Positions 1 to 8,186 of a DNA stretch of 48,084 nucleotides are shown here, in pieces. Each line of letters opens with the position of its first letter. Position 1 is the first letter of the stretch. Under the pieces are notes generated by a model, which saw only the letters and a list, made by a program, of their open reading frames with translations, had not been told where the DNA came from and made no database searches. Origin of the DNA: Clostridium sp. UBA2485 (GTDB taxonomy: Bacteria; Bacillota; Clostridia; Clostridiales; Clostridiaceae); the NCBI RefSeq assembly GCF_002341865.1, contig NZ_DDOV01000031.1, positions 112,725-160,808 of the forward strand, given 5' to 3'. The translations under genes and the position numbers were made by a program.

Positions 1-117
1 CTGTTTTTATAGAAAATTTATTTTCCAGAGTGCATATTAAGTTTTCGCATTGTATCCCTATATACGTGAGATTCCAATTATAAACAATATTTAAATGTAA
101 ATTCTAAGGCGTCATAG

Positions 118-123
118 TATAAT
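118..123 (+). promoter_or_regulatory. Candidate -10 box for the metallo-hydrolase gene
   Basis: A perfect TATAAT lies 70 bases before the start codon of the first gene. I see no good -35 at 16-18 bases upstream, so this is a weak call. The first 195 bases of the window otherwise hold no supportable gene. Confidence 0.35.
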
Positions 124-195
124 GATATAAATGAGGATTTATTCATAAGTAGGTATGTTAAACCAAAGAATAGGTAATATGAAAGGGGAATTAAT

Positions 196-1170
196 ATGAT
201 TGAACAAGTATATAAAAATGTTTATAGGAATGAAATACCATTGCCTAATAATCCATTAAGAGCTATAAATAGCTATATTATATTGTCAGAGGATAGAAAT
301 TTAATAATAGATAGTGGATTTGATACAGAAGAATGTAGACAAGCATTTATGAATGGTATAGAGGAACTTGGTTTAGATTTAGATAAGACAGATCTTTTAG
401 TAACTCATTTACATGCTGACCATTCAGGACTTGCTGCTGTTTTAAGTAAACAAGGCTTTAGGGTATATTCAGGAGAAACAGATGGCCATATGATAAATAA
501 GATGGCTACTGCAGAATATTGGAATACTTTTAATGACTATAAAAAACTATTTTCTCTTACTCAAGATAATATAAATTTTGATGACCATCCTGGATATAAA
601 TTTTCTCCAAAGGAGCCAGTAGATTTTATATTATTGCATGAAAATGATGAAATAAACATAGGGGAATTTTCTTTTAAAGTAGTTAATATTCCAGGACATA
701 CGCCAGGTCATATAGGGCTTTATGAAGAGGAACACAAATTGTTTTTCTGTGGAGACCATATATTAGGAAAGATAACTCCTAATATAGCATTTTGGGGATT
801 TGAATATGGTGATATGTTGGAAGTATATTTAAAAAATTTAAGGAAAATATATGATTATGATATAAATTATTTATTTCCTGCTCATAGATTTATAATAAAA
901 GATCATAAAACAAGAATAAATGAATTAATTAGCCATCATGAAAGCCGTCTTGATGAGGTTATGAATATAATAAAAGAAGAAAAGAAAACAGTTAGAGATA
1001 CTGCAGCATCTATGCATTGGGAATTGCGATATGATAAGTGGGAAGATTTTCCTAATCCTCAAAAGTGGTTTGCTTCAGGAGAGGCTATGTCACATTTAGA
1101 ACATCTTTTATATATGGGAAAAGTTGAAAGAACAGAAGAAAATGGAGTTTTATACTATAAGCTTAAGTAG
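196..1170 (+). CDS. MBL-fold metallo-hydrolase
   Basis: A 324-residue metallo-beta-lactamase-superfamily hydrolase, probably cytoplasmic as there is no signal peptide. The metal-binding motif HLHADH is at residues 71-76. A PGHTPGH motif supplies the next ligand near His168, GDH follows near residue 188, and PAHR lies near residue 230, so the full dinuclear zinc set is present. The C-terminal 80 residues look like the winged-helix tail found in LACTB2-type members, which act on thioesters, lactones or RNA; the substrate cannot be told from sequence. The start is supported by an AAAGGGG ribosome site. It is a single gene, closed by its own hairpin terminator. The family is certain and the function open. 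Confidence 0.9.
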   Translation: MIEQVYKNVYRNEIPLPNNPLRAINSYIILSEDRNLIIDSGFDTEECRQAFMNGIEELGLDLDKTDLLVTHLHADHSGLAAVLSKQGFRVYSGETDGHMINKMATAEYWNTFNDYKKLFSLTQDNINFDDHPGYKFSPKEPVDFILLHENDEINIGEFSFKVVNIPGHTPGHIGLYEEEHKLFFCGDHILGKITPNIAFWGFEYGDMLEVYLKNLRKIYDYDINYLFPAHRFIIKDHKTRINELISHHESRLDEVMNIIKEEKKTVRDTAASMHWELRYDKWEDFPNPQKWFASGEAMSHLEHLLYMGKVERTEENGVLYYKLK

Positions 1171-1173
1171 AAT

Positions 1174-1208
1174 AAAAACCTATTATCTTTAATGATAGTA
1201 GGTTTTTA
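1174..1208 (+). terminator. Rho-independent terminator
   Basis: A 14-bp stem (AAAAACCTATTATC with its complement, one G-U pair) has a short loop and ends in a T run, four bases after the metallo-hydrolase stop codon. Confidence 0.85.
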
Positions 1209-1365
1209 TGATCTAAACTTATCATAGTATTGAAGAATTAAATTTTAAGTTTTCATAATTTCTTTAAAATACATACACTGAAAATTAACTTATAAAGAGT
1301 ATAATGTATCTAATATATGTAATAAAATTACAATTATTGAAATTTTATTCAAATGGAGGGGTATC

Positions 1366-3330
1366 ATGCTAAAATCAAGAAAAAAAATTGTTATTATCTG
1401 CATAACTGCTAGTATGATGATGAATTTAACGATTAATACTTTTGCAATAGTTAATAAAAGTGGTGTAAATGTAAATGAAAAACAATCAATAATGTATTCT
1501 GAGTCTAAGAACAATACAATAAAGCCTCAAGGTGAAAAGAAGATTGATGACAAATATAAATGGAATTTGGAGGATATTTATAAAGATGTACAAGCGTGGG
1601 AAAAGGATATTGAGAAAGTAAGAAAAGAATATTTCCCTAAATATAAAGAATACGAAGGTAAGTTAAAAGATCCTAATAAGCTACTTGAATTCTTGAAAAT
1701 GGATGAAGAAGCATCAATTGTTTTAAGTAAAATATATTGGTATGCTGGTTTTAGAGGAGATTTAAATCAAGGAGACAATGAAGCAACAGAGCTGATTTCT
1801 AAAGCAGATAGTATTGTTGCAGAATATGATCAACTGGTAACCTTTTTTACACCTGAATTGTTATCACAAGATGAAGCTTCATTAAAAAGTCTTATAGCAA
1901 ATCCAAAATTAAAAAATTATGCTCATTTTATAGAATCTTTAATAAGGCAAAAAGAACATGCCCTTTCAAAAGAAGAGGAAGATATATTAGCAAATGCATC
2001 AGAATTTGTAGGTAGTCCACAAGAGATTTTTAACAAATTGAGAATGGCAGATATGAGAAAACCAATTATAAAAGATAAAAACGGAAAAGACATAGAATTA
2101 ACTTCAGGAGTATATTCAAATATACTTGATGGAAAAGATAGAGAGCTAAGAAAGAAAGCATTTGAAGCTAATGGTAAAGTAACAGAAGAGCTTCAAAATA
2201 CTTTTGCCTCTATTTATCTAGCTTCTGTAAAAAAGGATATTTTCTTAGCTAAATCTAGAAAATATAACTCCACTCTCGAAGCATCTCTTGCTAAGGATAA
2301 TATTCCAAGGGAAGTTTATGATAATTTAATTACAGCTGTTAATAACAATATGGAACCACTTCATAAATATGTAGAATTAAAAAGAAAAATTACAAATCTT
2401 GATAAGATACATGCATATGATTTATATGTTCCACTAGTTGATAATTATAAATTAACAATACCTTATGAAGATGCTAAAAAGATGGTTTTAGAAGGATTAA
2501 AACCACTTGGAGCAGAATATTTATCTATAGTTAAGACAGGTTTTGATAATAGATGGTTAGATGTTTATGAATCAAAAGGTAAGAGAACAGGTGGATATAA
2601 TCTAGGACTTTATGGTGTACACCCATTTATACTTTTAAATTATACTGACTCTTTAGATGACATGTTAACAGTAGGACATGAAATGGGGCATGCGGTAAAC
2701 TCTGTTTATGCAGGAAAAGCCCAATCATATATGAATGCACATACACCTATATTTAATGCGGAAGTAGCTTCAACAGCTAATGAATTGATGATAATTAAAA
2801 ATTTAATAAAAAATGCTAAGAATGATGATGAAAAGTTATATTTATTAAATCAATTAATTGAAAATATAAAAGGTACAGTATATACTCAAGTGATGTTTGC
2901 GGAATTTGAAAAAACAGTACATGAAAAATTAGAAGCAGGCGAGCCATTATCAGCTAAATCTCTAAGGCAGATATATGGAGATTTAATAAAAAAATACTAT
3001 GGTGATAGCTTTGCTCCAGATGAGCTAGGAACTTTAGGATGGGCAAAAATAACTCATTTCTATAACAATTTCTATGTTTATAAATATGCTACTTCTATGG
3101 CAGCTTCTAATGAAATTGTTAAAAATATACTTGATGGAAAAGATAAAGATGCAGTTAATAAGTACTTAGAATTCTTAAAGACTGGATCTTCAGAATATCC
3201 TGTTGATGCACTAAAGAAAGCAGGAGTCGATCCAACAAAAACAACTTCAATAGATAATTTATTAGCTGAGTTTGGACAATATGTAGACGAAATGGAAACT
3301 ATCCTTAAAAAACAAGGAAAAATAAAATAA
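1366..3330 (+). CDS. pepF: Exported oligoendopeptidase F (M3 family zinc peptidase)
   Basis: A 654-residue M3B metallopeptidase. The zinc motif HEMGH lies at residues 438-442 and a downstream glutamate in the FNAEVAST segment about 25 residues later fits the third ligand. PepF proteins are usually near 600 residues and cytoplasmic. This one has about 50 extra N-terminal residues that begin with a basic patch and a hydrophobic stretch, with a likely signal-peptidase site after TFA near residue 27. It should therefore be secreted or surface-held and may degrade peptides outside the cell. A GGAGGGG ribosome site precedes the ATG. It stands alone and is followed by a weak hairpin terminator. The M3 assignment is secure; export is inferred from the N-terminus. 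Confidence 0.92.
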   Translation: MLKSRKKIVIICITASMMMNLTINTFAIVNKSGVNVNEKQSIMYSESKNNTIKPQGEKKIDDKYKWNLEDIYKDVQAWEKDIEKVRKEYFPKYKEYEGKLKDPNKLLEFLKMDEEASIVLSKIYWYAGFRGDLNQGDNEATELISKADSIVAEYDQLVTFFTPELLSQDEASLKSLIANPKLKNYAHFIESLIRQKEHALSKEEEDILANASEFVGSPQEIFNKLRMADMRKPIIKDKNGKDIELTSGVYSNILDGKDRELRKKAFEANGKVTEELQNTFASIYLASVKKDIFLAKSRKYNSTLEASLAKDNIPREVYDNLITAVNNNMEPLHKYVELKRKITNLDKIHAYDLYVPLVDNYKLTIPYEDAKKMVLEGLKPLGAEYLSIVKTGFDNRWLDVYESKGKRTGGYNLGLYGVHPFILLNYTDSLDDMLTVGHEMGHAVNSVYAGKAQSYMNAHTPIFNAEVASTANELMIIKNLIKNAKNDDEKLYLLNQLIENIKGTVYTQVMFAEFEKTVHEKLEAGEPLSAKSLRQIYGDLIKKYYGDSFAPDELGTLGWAKITHFYNNFYVYKYATSMAASNEIVKNILDGKDKDAVNKYLEFLKTGSSEYPVDALKKAGVDPTKTTSIDNLLAEFGQYVDEMETILKKQGKIK

Positions 3331-3364
3331 TTAAGATAATATATTAGCATAATAATAAAGTTAT

Positions 3365-3411
3365 AAAATCTCTATGGAACAATAAATAAAAGTCCTTAGA
3401 GGTTTTTTATT
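3365..3411 (+). terminator. Probable terminator after the M3 peptidase
   Basis: AAAATCTCTA pairs with TAGAGGTTTT across a 22-base loop and is followed by TTTT. The long loop makes this a weaker hairpin than the others in the window. Confidence 0.55.
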
Positions 3412-3418
3412 CTATGTT

Positions 3419-3504
3419 AGGGGAAGGTTCATTATATTTGTATAAAATAAGTTATCATTGAATTGTAATGAACCGTCCCTTAAATTGTAATGAACCGTCC
3501 CTTA
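3419..3504. repeat. Palindromic dispersed repeat, copy A with an extra half copy
   Basis: The left arm AGGGGAAGGTTCATTA and right arm TAATGAACCGTCCCTTA flank a centre that is nearly identical to copy B at 4170-4233. The right arm is duplicated in tandem, with 'AATTGTAATGAACCGTCCCT' occurring twice. The short size and terminal inverted repeats suggest a MITE or REP-like element. The duplicated arm directly abuts a transposase fragment. Confidence 0.8.
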
Positions 3505-3654
3505 TACACACCAATTTAAAAAGATAGATGGGTAGGTTTAATTGTGTTGCAACCAAGTATATCAGTAACTATCTTAAATGGTTCAAATGGATAAATCATC
3601 CAATTTATACCAATATTGGGGATGTATTACAACTTGTATGTGTAATAAGAATAT
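3505..3654 (+). pseudogene. IS1595-family transposase, C-terminal fragment
   Basis: After allowing one frameshift near 3525, the plus strand reads RFNCVATKYISNYLKWFKW. This closely matches RFNGVATKYLANYMYWFKW in the longer transposase remnant at 7466-8160. The fragment covers only the last part of the DDE domain and a short tail ending in TAA. It begins exactly where the half copy of the palindromic repeat ends. It cannot be functional. This is a similarity seen within the window; the IS1595 (ISXO2-like) name rests on the longer copy. Confidence 0.75.
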
Positions 3655-3787
3655 AAAGTAAAGAACAATGTTATTATGTGGCGAAAGACTAAATAATATT
3701 TTAACGTAAAAATTTATGATATAATTAGGCGAAAATATGATGGTAATCCGAAGCATTAAAACTAAAATTTAAAAAGGTGGAATTAAG

Positions 3788-3979
3788 ATGTCAAATAAAA
3801 TAAAAGTATATTATCAACATGAGGAAGAGGAAGATAATGAGCAATTCCTAAGGAACTTTGAATATAAAGGAGAAGAAATATTCGCCTGTGATACTTGCGA
3901 AACTGAAATATCAGAAGAGGAATATAAGCGTAATGACGGCATATGTGATGAGTGCAACGCTGATATATATGAGTCTTAG
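3788..3979 (+). CDS. Small zinc-ribbon protein
   Basis: A 63-residue acidic protein with two CxxC pairs, CDTC near residues 35-38 and CDEC near 54-57, spaced like a small zinc ribbon. The ribosome site AAAAGGTGG lies 6 bases before the ATG. It has no hydrophobic segment, so it is probably cytoplasmic. A compact hairpin terminator follows. Small ribbons of this kind can bind nucleic acid or partner proteins, but I cannot assign a family or function. It sits between two repeat copies but has normal codon use and its own terminator, so I think it is a real gene. Confidence 0.7.
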   Translation: MSNKIKVYYQHEEEEDNEQFLRNFEYKGEEIFACDTCETEISEEEYKRNDGICDECNADIYES

Positions 3980-4019
3980 TTACTTTACATTCCAAATAAA
4001 TTACATATTAAAAACATTT

Positions 4020-4049
4020 AAAGGCAGTCCATTGGACTGCCCTTAGTTT
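4020..4049 (+). terminator. Terminator after the zinc-ribbon gene
   Basis: GGCAGTCC pairs perfectly with GGACTGCC around an ATT loop, flanked by AAA and a modest T-rich tail. Confidence 0.65.
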
Positions 4050-4408
4050 ATGCATAATATTAAAATAATGTGCAAGTGGAAGGTTAGGAAGCCAACTTAT
4101 CTGCGTAGTGGAGGTATGCAAGTGCTGCTGTACCCAATCACATCTTAGCATTATACCAACTAGTATGTTAGGGGACGGTTCATTATATTTATATAAAATA
4201 AGTTATCGTCAAATTGTAATGAACCGTCCCTTAAGTATTGAAAGACATTTTATATTTTTCACATCATTGATAAATATATTTTGCTAATAAGTTTTTCAAG
4301 TTTTTATTTTTTCTTAACCGTAAATTAAGGTTAAAGTTTATAATGATATGTTTTAATCACATTAATATTTATATATTAGTAAATTTATACTTGTCCATAA
4401 AAAGATGC
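4050..4408. other. Intergenic stretch holding repeat copy B
   Basis: No complete gene is seen. Bases 4068-4145 are less AT-rich than their surroundings and keep a 25-codon open frame (it begins MCKWKVRKPTYLRSGG), which may be the end of a lost gene or mobile element; I cannot identify it. Repeat copy B follows at 4170-4233. The remainder is featureless AT-rich sequence. Confidence 0.4.
4170..4233. repeat. Palindromic dispersed repeat, copy B
   Basis: The arms AGGGGACGGTTCATTA and TAATGAACCGTCCCTTA enclose a centre almost identical to copy A. Both A and B are preceded by TATGTT. This is the cleanest copy in the window and defines the element as about 64 bp. Confidence 0.85.
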
Positions 4409-4444
4409 AACTTCTTATATAATACAAGAAACATATAAGAAGTT
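4409..4444. other. Perfect 12-bp inverted repeat upstream of tlp
   Basis: AACTTCTTATAT and ATATAAGAAGTT form a perfect stem around a 12-base loop. It could be a hairpin terminator for transcription on the minus strand or an operator; there is no gene whose end it clearly serves. Confidence 0.4.
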
Positions 4445-4457
4445 AAAAATTATTATC

Positions 4458-4487
4458 ACATAAATAAATATATTTATACACATAATA
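4458..4487 (+). promoter_or_regulatory. Candidate forespore sigma-G promoter of tlp
   Basis: CATAATA at 4481-4487 fits the sigma-G -10 consensus, and ACATA 18 bases upstream fits most of the -35 consensus. Tlp genes are known forespore genes, which supports the reading, but the sequence is AT-rich enough for chance matches. Confidence 0.35.
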
Positions 4488-4556
4488 AAGAAAGAAGAGA
4501 TTTATATATAAACTACCTTTTAAAGGATAAATTTTAAAAAGAGGAGAGATGAAATT

Positions 4557-4784
4557 ATGAAAAATAAACCAGATGATAGAAGAGATAATGTAGATAGAAT
4601 TCAATATAACATTAGTAATACTATTGAAAACATTCATCGTGCAGATGAAATGATTGAAAAAACAGATGATGAAAATACGAAGGAAGCATTAAGTGAAAAA
4701 AATCAGAGAAGAGAAGCAGCTCTTGATGCTATGAGAGAAGAAATTAAAGATGAAGCAATGGATAAACAAAACGGATATAAATAA
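4557..4784 (+). CDS. tlp: Small acid-soluble spore protein Tlp
   Basis: A 75-residue hydrophilic, highly charged protein. The N-terminal KPDDRRDNVDRIQ segment, the central NTIENIHRADEMI and the KNQRREAALDAMREEIKDEA segment match the Tlp (thioredoxin-like) family of minor spore proteins. Length and charge are typical. Tlp is made in the forespore and packed in the spore core; its exact role is minor or unclear in Bacillus. A GAGGAGAG ribosome site precedes the ATG. It is monocistronic with a strong terminator. This gene is the best direct evidence in the window that the organism forms endospores. Confidence 0.9.
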   Translation: MKNKPDDRRDNVDRIQYNISNTIENIHRADEMIEKTDDENTKEALSEKNQRREAALDAMREEIKDEAMDKQNGYK

Positions 4785-4872
4785 AAATATTTTTTATAGT
4801 TTATATTATTTAATATTATACATATAGAACGGGTACAAATTTAATATATCCAAAGTAGTAAATTACCGAAAT

Positions 4873-4910
4873 AAAAGTATCACTTTCTAGTGATACTTTT
4901 ACTTTTTTTA
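4873..4910 (+). terminator. Terminator after tlp
   Basis: A perfect 12-bp stem AAAAGTATCACT / AGTGATACTTTT with a TTCT loop, followed by a T-rich tract. Confidence 0.9.
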
Positions 4911-5100
4911 TCTATGTACAAATTTATTAATTATTTTTATTAGAAATTTTAGAAAGCACAGTTGATGCTCTATAAGAATTTCTAAGATATTTATGAGATT
5001 TGAATTAGAAACTAGCCTATCAAGAATAGAACTAGCCAACATATTATCAACGTGAATTATAATAATAAACATTACAAGAGTTATAAAATGATTATGTTTC

Positions 5101-5193
5101 AGGGGACGGTTCATTATATTTCTAATTGTAGGATACTTCAATAATTTTAAGCTATAAAATAAGTTATTATTGAATTGTGAGAACCATCCCTTA
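5101..5193. repeat. Palindromic dispersed repeat, diverged copy C
   Basis: The left arm AGGGGACGGTTCATTA is intact, the right arm has decayed to GAACCATCCCTTA, and about 29 extra bases sit in the centre. It lies just downstream of the gene read on the minus strand from 5826. The stretch 4911-5100 before it shows no supportable gene. Confidence 0.75.
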
Positions 5194-5196
5194 CAT

Positions 5197-5826
5197 TTAA
5201 ACTATATCAAAATCCTTTACTAGGCTTGTAATTCTCCACTTTCCATCTTCTCTTGAAACTTCAAGGATAGCATTCCAGATATAAGTATCTTTAGCAGAGG
5301 TTGTAGCTTCAAAAACTATTTTATATTTAAATTTAGAAGGGGAGATTTCCTCTTTTTCTATTTTATAATCTTTAACCCATGGACTTGAAAATCCAGTTAC
5401 CCATGAACCGCGATCTTCTATTAATTTTTTAAATTCATTTTTTAGAACTTTACTATAAGTAGCATATTGAAATACTCCATTTCTGTCCTTTATACCTTTT
5501 GCCCAAAGTTCAGCTATTTCATCTGCAGTTTTAGGATCATATAAATCTGCAAATTCTTCAAACATTTCACATCTAGCTTTTAACTCAATTTTATTTGTAT
5601 CATATAGTCTTAGCCTGCTTTCTTCTTTGTCATAGAAAGTATTAATATTAAAGTCCCTCATCAATGCTCTATCATCGATATAAATTTTATCATCTTTAAT
5701 TAAATAATCTCCATTATTAGGTACTTCCTTATCATTAACTAATACTGTAAAAGAGGATTTAGCATAAATTATACTGGTAATAAAGAATGTTAGAAATAAT
5801 GTAATAAATAATATCTTCTTATTCAT
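5197..5826 (-). CDS. Secreted protein with copper-amine-oxidase-N-like domain
   Basis: A 209-residue exported protein. The N-terminus is a classic signal peptide with a basic start, a hydrophobic core and a likely cut after IYA near residue 22. Residues about 28-75 (VLVNDKEV, YIDDRALMRDFNINTFYD, RLRLYD) match the short beta-rich repeat called copper amine oxidase N-terminal domain, common in clostridial cell-surface proteins. No oxidase catalytic domain is present. The C-terminal 110 residues look like a small alpha/beta cone (NTF2-like) fold with the terminal pattern EDGKWRITSL. It is probably a surface protein of unknown role. An AGGAGAAG ribosome site supports the start. It lies alone, with its 3' end against a repeat. 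Confidence 0.8.
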   Translation of the reverse strand: MNKKILFITLFLTFFITSIIYAKSSFTVLVNDKEVPNNGDYLIKDDKIYIDDRALMRDFNINTFYDKEESRLRLYDTNKIELKARCEMFEEFADLYDPKTADEIAELWAKGIKDRNGVFQYATYSKVLKNEFKKLIEDRGSWVTGFSSPWVKDYKIEKEEISPSKFKYKIVFEATTSAKDTYIWNAILEVSREDGKWRITSLVKDFDIV

Positions 5827-6014
5827 TTAACTTCTCCTCAATAAAATAATCTTTAAAGTTATTTTGTGTATTAAGTTAGAAATATATAAATTTATTTTAT
5901 ACTTTTAATAGAGCTGCAAATTAAATAAGGAACTTAGATTATTAAGAAATTATTTTATGTAGATATGTTGAGGGTATAAGATTGAATTAAATATTAGAAA
6001 ATTATGAAAATAAT

Positions 6015-6022
6015 GATATAAT
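6015..6022 (+). promoter_or_regulatory. Candidate extended -10 promoter of the reductase gene
   Basis: GATATAAT preceded by a T gives TGATATAAT, a TGnTATAAT extended -10 element, about 100 bases upstream of the start codon. I see no convincing -35. Confidence 0.4.
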
Positions 6023-6123
6023 TTGAATGCAATGTAAAACAACTTATCCGCAGTATATTTTATGAGGAAGAACATAACTATATTAGTTAAAACTATAGTG
6101 ATTTATAAAAAGGAGTAATAAAA

Positions 6124-6954
6124 ATGAATGTTTTAATTCTTGGGGCAAGTGGATTTTTAGGTGGACATATTTATAAAAAAATAAAATCTCAATTGGATTT
6201 TAATCTACTGGGAACTTGTTATGGATCAAATAATTGTGATGACTTAATAAAACTTGATGTAACTAATGAGGAAGAAGTTGAAGACTTAATATATAACTTT
6301 AAACCAGATATTGTTTTATGGAGCTTAATGAGTAAAGAAAGTGAAAAGTATTTAATAGAAATGGGTCTAAATAATATCTTAAAATACTTATCTCATAAGC
6401 AGAAGTTAATCTTTATATCAACAAATGCTGTTTTTAATGGAAAAGGTTATTACAGTGAAGAAGATAACCCGAAATATAAAAATAGTGACGAGCCATTAGC
6501 ACTATTTTCAAATGCAAAAATAGATGGCGAGAAAATAGTTAAGCATCATGACAATTATATTATCATAAGACCAGGTGCTATTTATGGACAAGATATAAAT
6601 GGAAAGTGGGATAAACGGATATCTGATTTAATTAATAAATTAGAAGAAAAACAAGAAGTTGTAAGAACAGAAAATTTATACAATATTTTTGTAAAAGTAG
6701 ATGAACTAGCAGAAGCCATAATAGAGTTAATAAAATGTGATTATAAAGGAATTATTCATTTAGGGCCAGAGAAGAAGGAAAGTTATTATAATTATTATAG
6801 AAAAATGGCTACACATTTAAACTTAGATGTTAATTTAATTAAAAGCGATTTTATTGATGAAGATTATGCTGCTAAAAATAATCGCTCATTAGACTTATCA
6901 ATAAATACATCTAAGTGCAGAAAGCTATTAGGGGATATATTCAGTAATGTATAG
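6124..6954 (+). CDS. RmlD/SDR-type sugar-nucleotide reductase
   Basis: A 276-residue NAD(P)-dependent protein of the extended short-chain dehydrogenase superfamily, closest in pattern to dTDP-4-dehydrorhamnose reductase (RmlD). The Rossmann nucleotide motif GASGFLGG is at residues 7-14. STNAVFNGKGYYSEED resembles the RmlD 'VF-G..PY.E.D' segment, and IIRPGAIYG the later substrate-side motif. The usual YxxxK pair is not obvious (FSNAKIDGE stands in its place), so catalysis may differ. No other sugar-nucleotide genes adjoin, so a rhamnose role is not supported. The GGAG ribosome site is good. The stop codon TAG sits at the start of a half copy of the dispersed repeat, so the 3' end may have been reshaped by insertion. 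Confidence 0.8.
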   Translation: MNVLILGASGFLGGHIYKKIKSQLDFNLLGTCYGSNNCDDLIKLDVTNEEEVEDLIYNFKPDIVLWSLMSKESEKYLIEMGLNNILKYLSHKQKLIFISTNAVFNGKGYYSEEDNPKYKNSDEPLALFSNAKIDGEKIVKHHDNYIIIRPGAIYGQDINGKWDKRISDLINKLEEKQEVVRTENLYNIFVKVDELAEAIIELIKCDYKGIIHLGPEKKESYYNYYRKMATHLNLDVNLIKSDFIDEDYAAKNNRSLDLSINTSKCRKLLGDIFSNV

Positions 6955-6967
6955 GGATGGTTCATTA
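6953..6967. repeat. Half copy D of the dispersed repeat
   Basis: AGGGATGGTTCATTA is the left arm of the palindromic repeat with one base lost and one changed. It overlaps the stop codon of the reductase gene. It faces the opposite half at 8161-8176. Confidence 0.55.
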
Positions 6968-7037
6968 CTTTTTACAAGCTAAGAAATTTTAAAATTTGGC
7001 TTTGTTAAAGAATAGTGTTGGTATTATAGCATTTTTT

Positions 7038-7077
7038 AAAGGGACTCCTTCTGGAGTTCCTTTAGTTCGACTTTTTG
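7038..7077 (+). terminator. Terminator after the reductase gene
   Basis: GGGACTCC pairs with GGAGTTCC around TTCT with an AAA/TTT extension; a T-rich stretch lies a little further on. Confidence 0.65.
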
Positions 7078-7091
7078 AATATTGTTCATTA

Positions 7092-7367
7092 TTACTCTTT
7101 GTCTCTATTTTCTATTTCAATAATAGTCATGATAGAGTAATTGGCTAAATCTAGTAGCGTATCTATAATGCTCTCGTCTTTTACTTCAGCATCCTGCTTA
7201 ATTAATTGCTTATATCTTCGCAATTTATCTTCTAATCTAATTGCAGGCATAATAAGACCATACTCTTGAAATCCATCGCTAAAACTATCTCCATAGTCTT
7301 TATTCTTTGCGGTATATATCTTATTTAAATTTTCACATATTTCCTTATGTTGGTCAATTTTTCCCAT
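7092..7367 (-). CDS. DUF1599 (nucleotide-modification-associated) protein
   Basis: A 91-residue protein resembling DUF1599, also named nucleotide modification associated domain 1. The diagnostic core is KNKDYGDSF near residues 20-28, then the helices around RLEDKLRRYKQLI and the terminal TLLDLANYSIM. The fold is all-alpha, related to MazG-like NTP pyrophosphatases, and the family is common in phages and mobile DNA. I chose the second ATG because AAAGGAG lies 8 bases before it; a longer reading would add ten residues with no ribosome site. It is probably a single gene. It lies between half repeats D and E together with a broken transposase, so it may have been acquired. The substrate is unknown. 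Confidence 0.75.
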   Translation of the reverse strand: MGKIDQHKEICENLNKIYTAKNKDYGDSFSDGFQEYGLIMPAIRLEDKLRRYKQLIKQDAEVKDESIIDTLLDLANYSIMTIIEIENRDKE

Positions 7368-7465
7368 AAAAAATACTCCTTTCGTTTGATTCGTCATTTA
7401 CTACAAAGGTTCATTTATTATATTATACAGTACAAAATCACAATATTTCAAATATTTAGTATGCC

Positions 7466-8160
7466 TTATACATAAATTGGTTCTCTTACTCTAAAATCCT
7501 TTAATTTTGTATCAGTATGAGAGGTGTGAGATTGTACAAAAAGGTTTTTACTCTTCATAGTATCCTTGTCTGTATTAAAGATTTCAAGCCATTTAAACCA
7601 ATACATATAGTTAGCAAGATATTTAGTTGCAACACCATTAAACCTATCCATCCACTTCTTGAGTTTGCTATGGAAAGCATTAATATGCTGTATGTGATAT
7701 ATTCCTTCTTTATACTTGCCACGCTTAACCTGTTGAAGTTCAATACCTAAATTTTGGGCAAGCTGAATATAACTCTTGTGGGAGTCCGTACAAAGGATGG
7801 CTTCATCCTCAATCATCCCAATAAAGAGCCTTTCTAAATCTATATGTTTCATTCTTCCTTTGCATATAAGTTCTGTAATAAGATTTCCTGTTCTATCCAT
7901 AGTACAAAGAATGCAGACCTGTTCCTTGGATATACCCTTTTTTTTCTTTTCGGTCTTACTACTAAAACTGCCTTTAACGCCTCTTTTATGGGACTTTCGT
8001 GGCATAGTAAATGTACTGCTTTTCTTATGGTTGCCTTTAAACGACTCCCTAAATAAAGCCTCGTCAACCTCTATAACGCCACCTACACTTCCGATACCCA
8101 TAAAGGCTCTAATTGCATCTAATATTTTATGCCTCCAATAGAATGATGTAGGTAAAATTT
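7466..8160 (-). pseudogene. IS1595-family (ISXO2-like) transposase, 5'-truncated
   Basis: The frame is open from 8160 down to the stop at 7466. It reads FYWRHKILDAIRAFMG and then VGGVIEVDEALFRES, the ISXO2-like DDE domain start. Later come ILCTDSHKSY with the second aspartate and HINAFHSKLKKWMDRFNG with the terminal acidic/His region. The N-terminal zinc-ribbon part of about 90 residues that complete family members carry is missing; the homology stops abruptly at the half repeat 8161-8176. The only in-frame ATG lies inside the domain, so an active enzyme is unlikely. This is a relic copy with a close relative of its 3' end at 3505-3654. Confidence 0.85.
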
Positions 8161-8176
8161 TAATGAACCGTCCCCT
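8161..8176. repeat. Half copy E of the dispersed repeat
   Basis: TAATGAACCGTCCCCT is the right arm of the palindromic repeat. It marks the exact breakpoint of the truncated transposase and is inverted relative to half copy D at 6953-6967. Confidence 0.75.
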
Positions 8177-8186
8177 ATATTTAGTC

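Noticed and set aside
4068..4145. Possible mobile-element or intron fragment with a 25-codon frame
   Set aside because: It is more GC-rich than its flanks, but I could not match it to the transposase relics or to any family, so I left it unassigned.
4908..5141. 77-residue open frame on the minus strand
   Set aside because: It starts inside repeat copy C, lacks a ribosome site and ends in the AT-rich flank of the tlp terminator. No family resemblance.
6124..6954. Naming the reductase rfbD/rmlD
   Set aside because: There is no rhamnose or other sugar-nucleotide gene nearby and the YxxxK pair is not evident, so only the family is given.
7776..8141. 121-residue open frame on the plus strand
   Set aside because: It lies antisense to the transposase relic, has no ribosome site, and its sequence is what the complement of a DDE domain gives.
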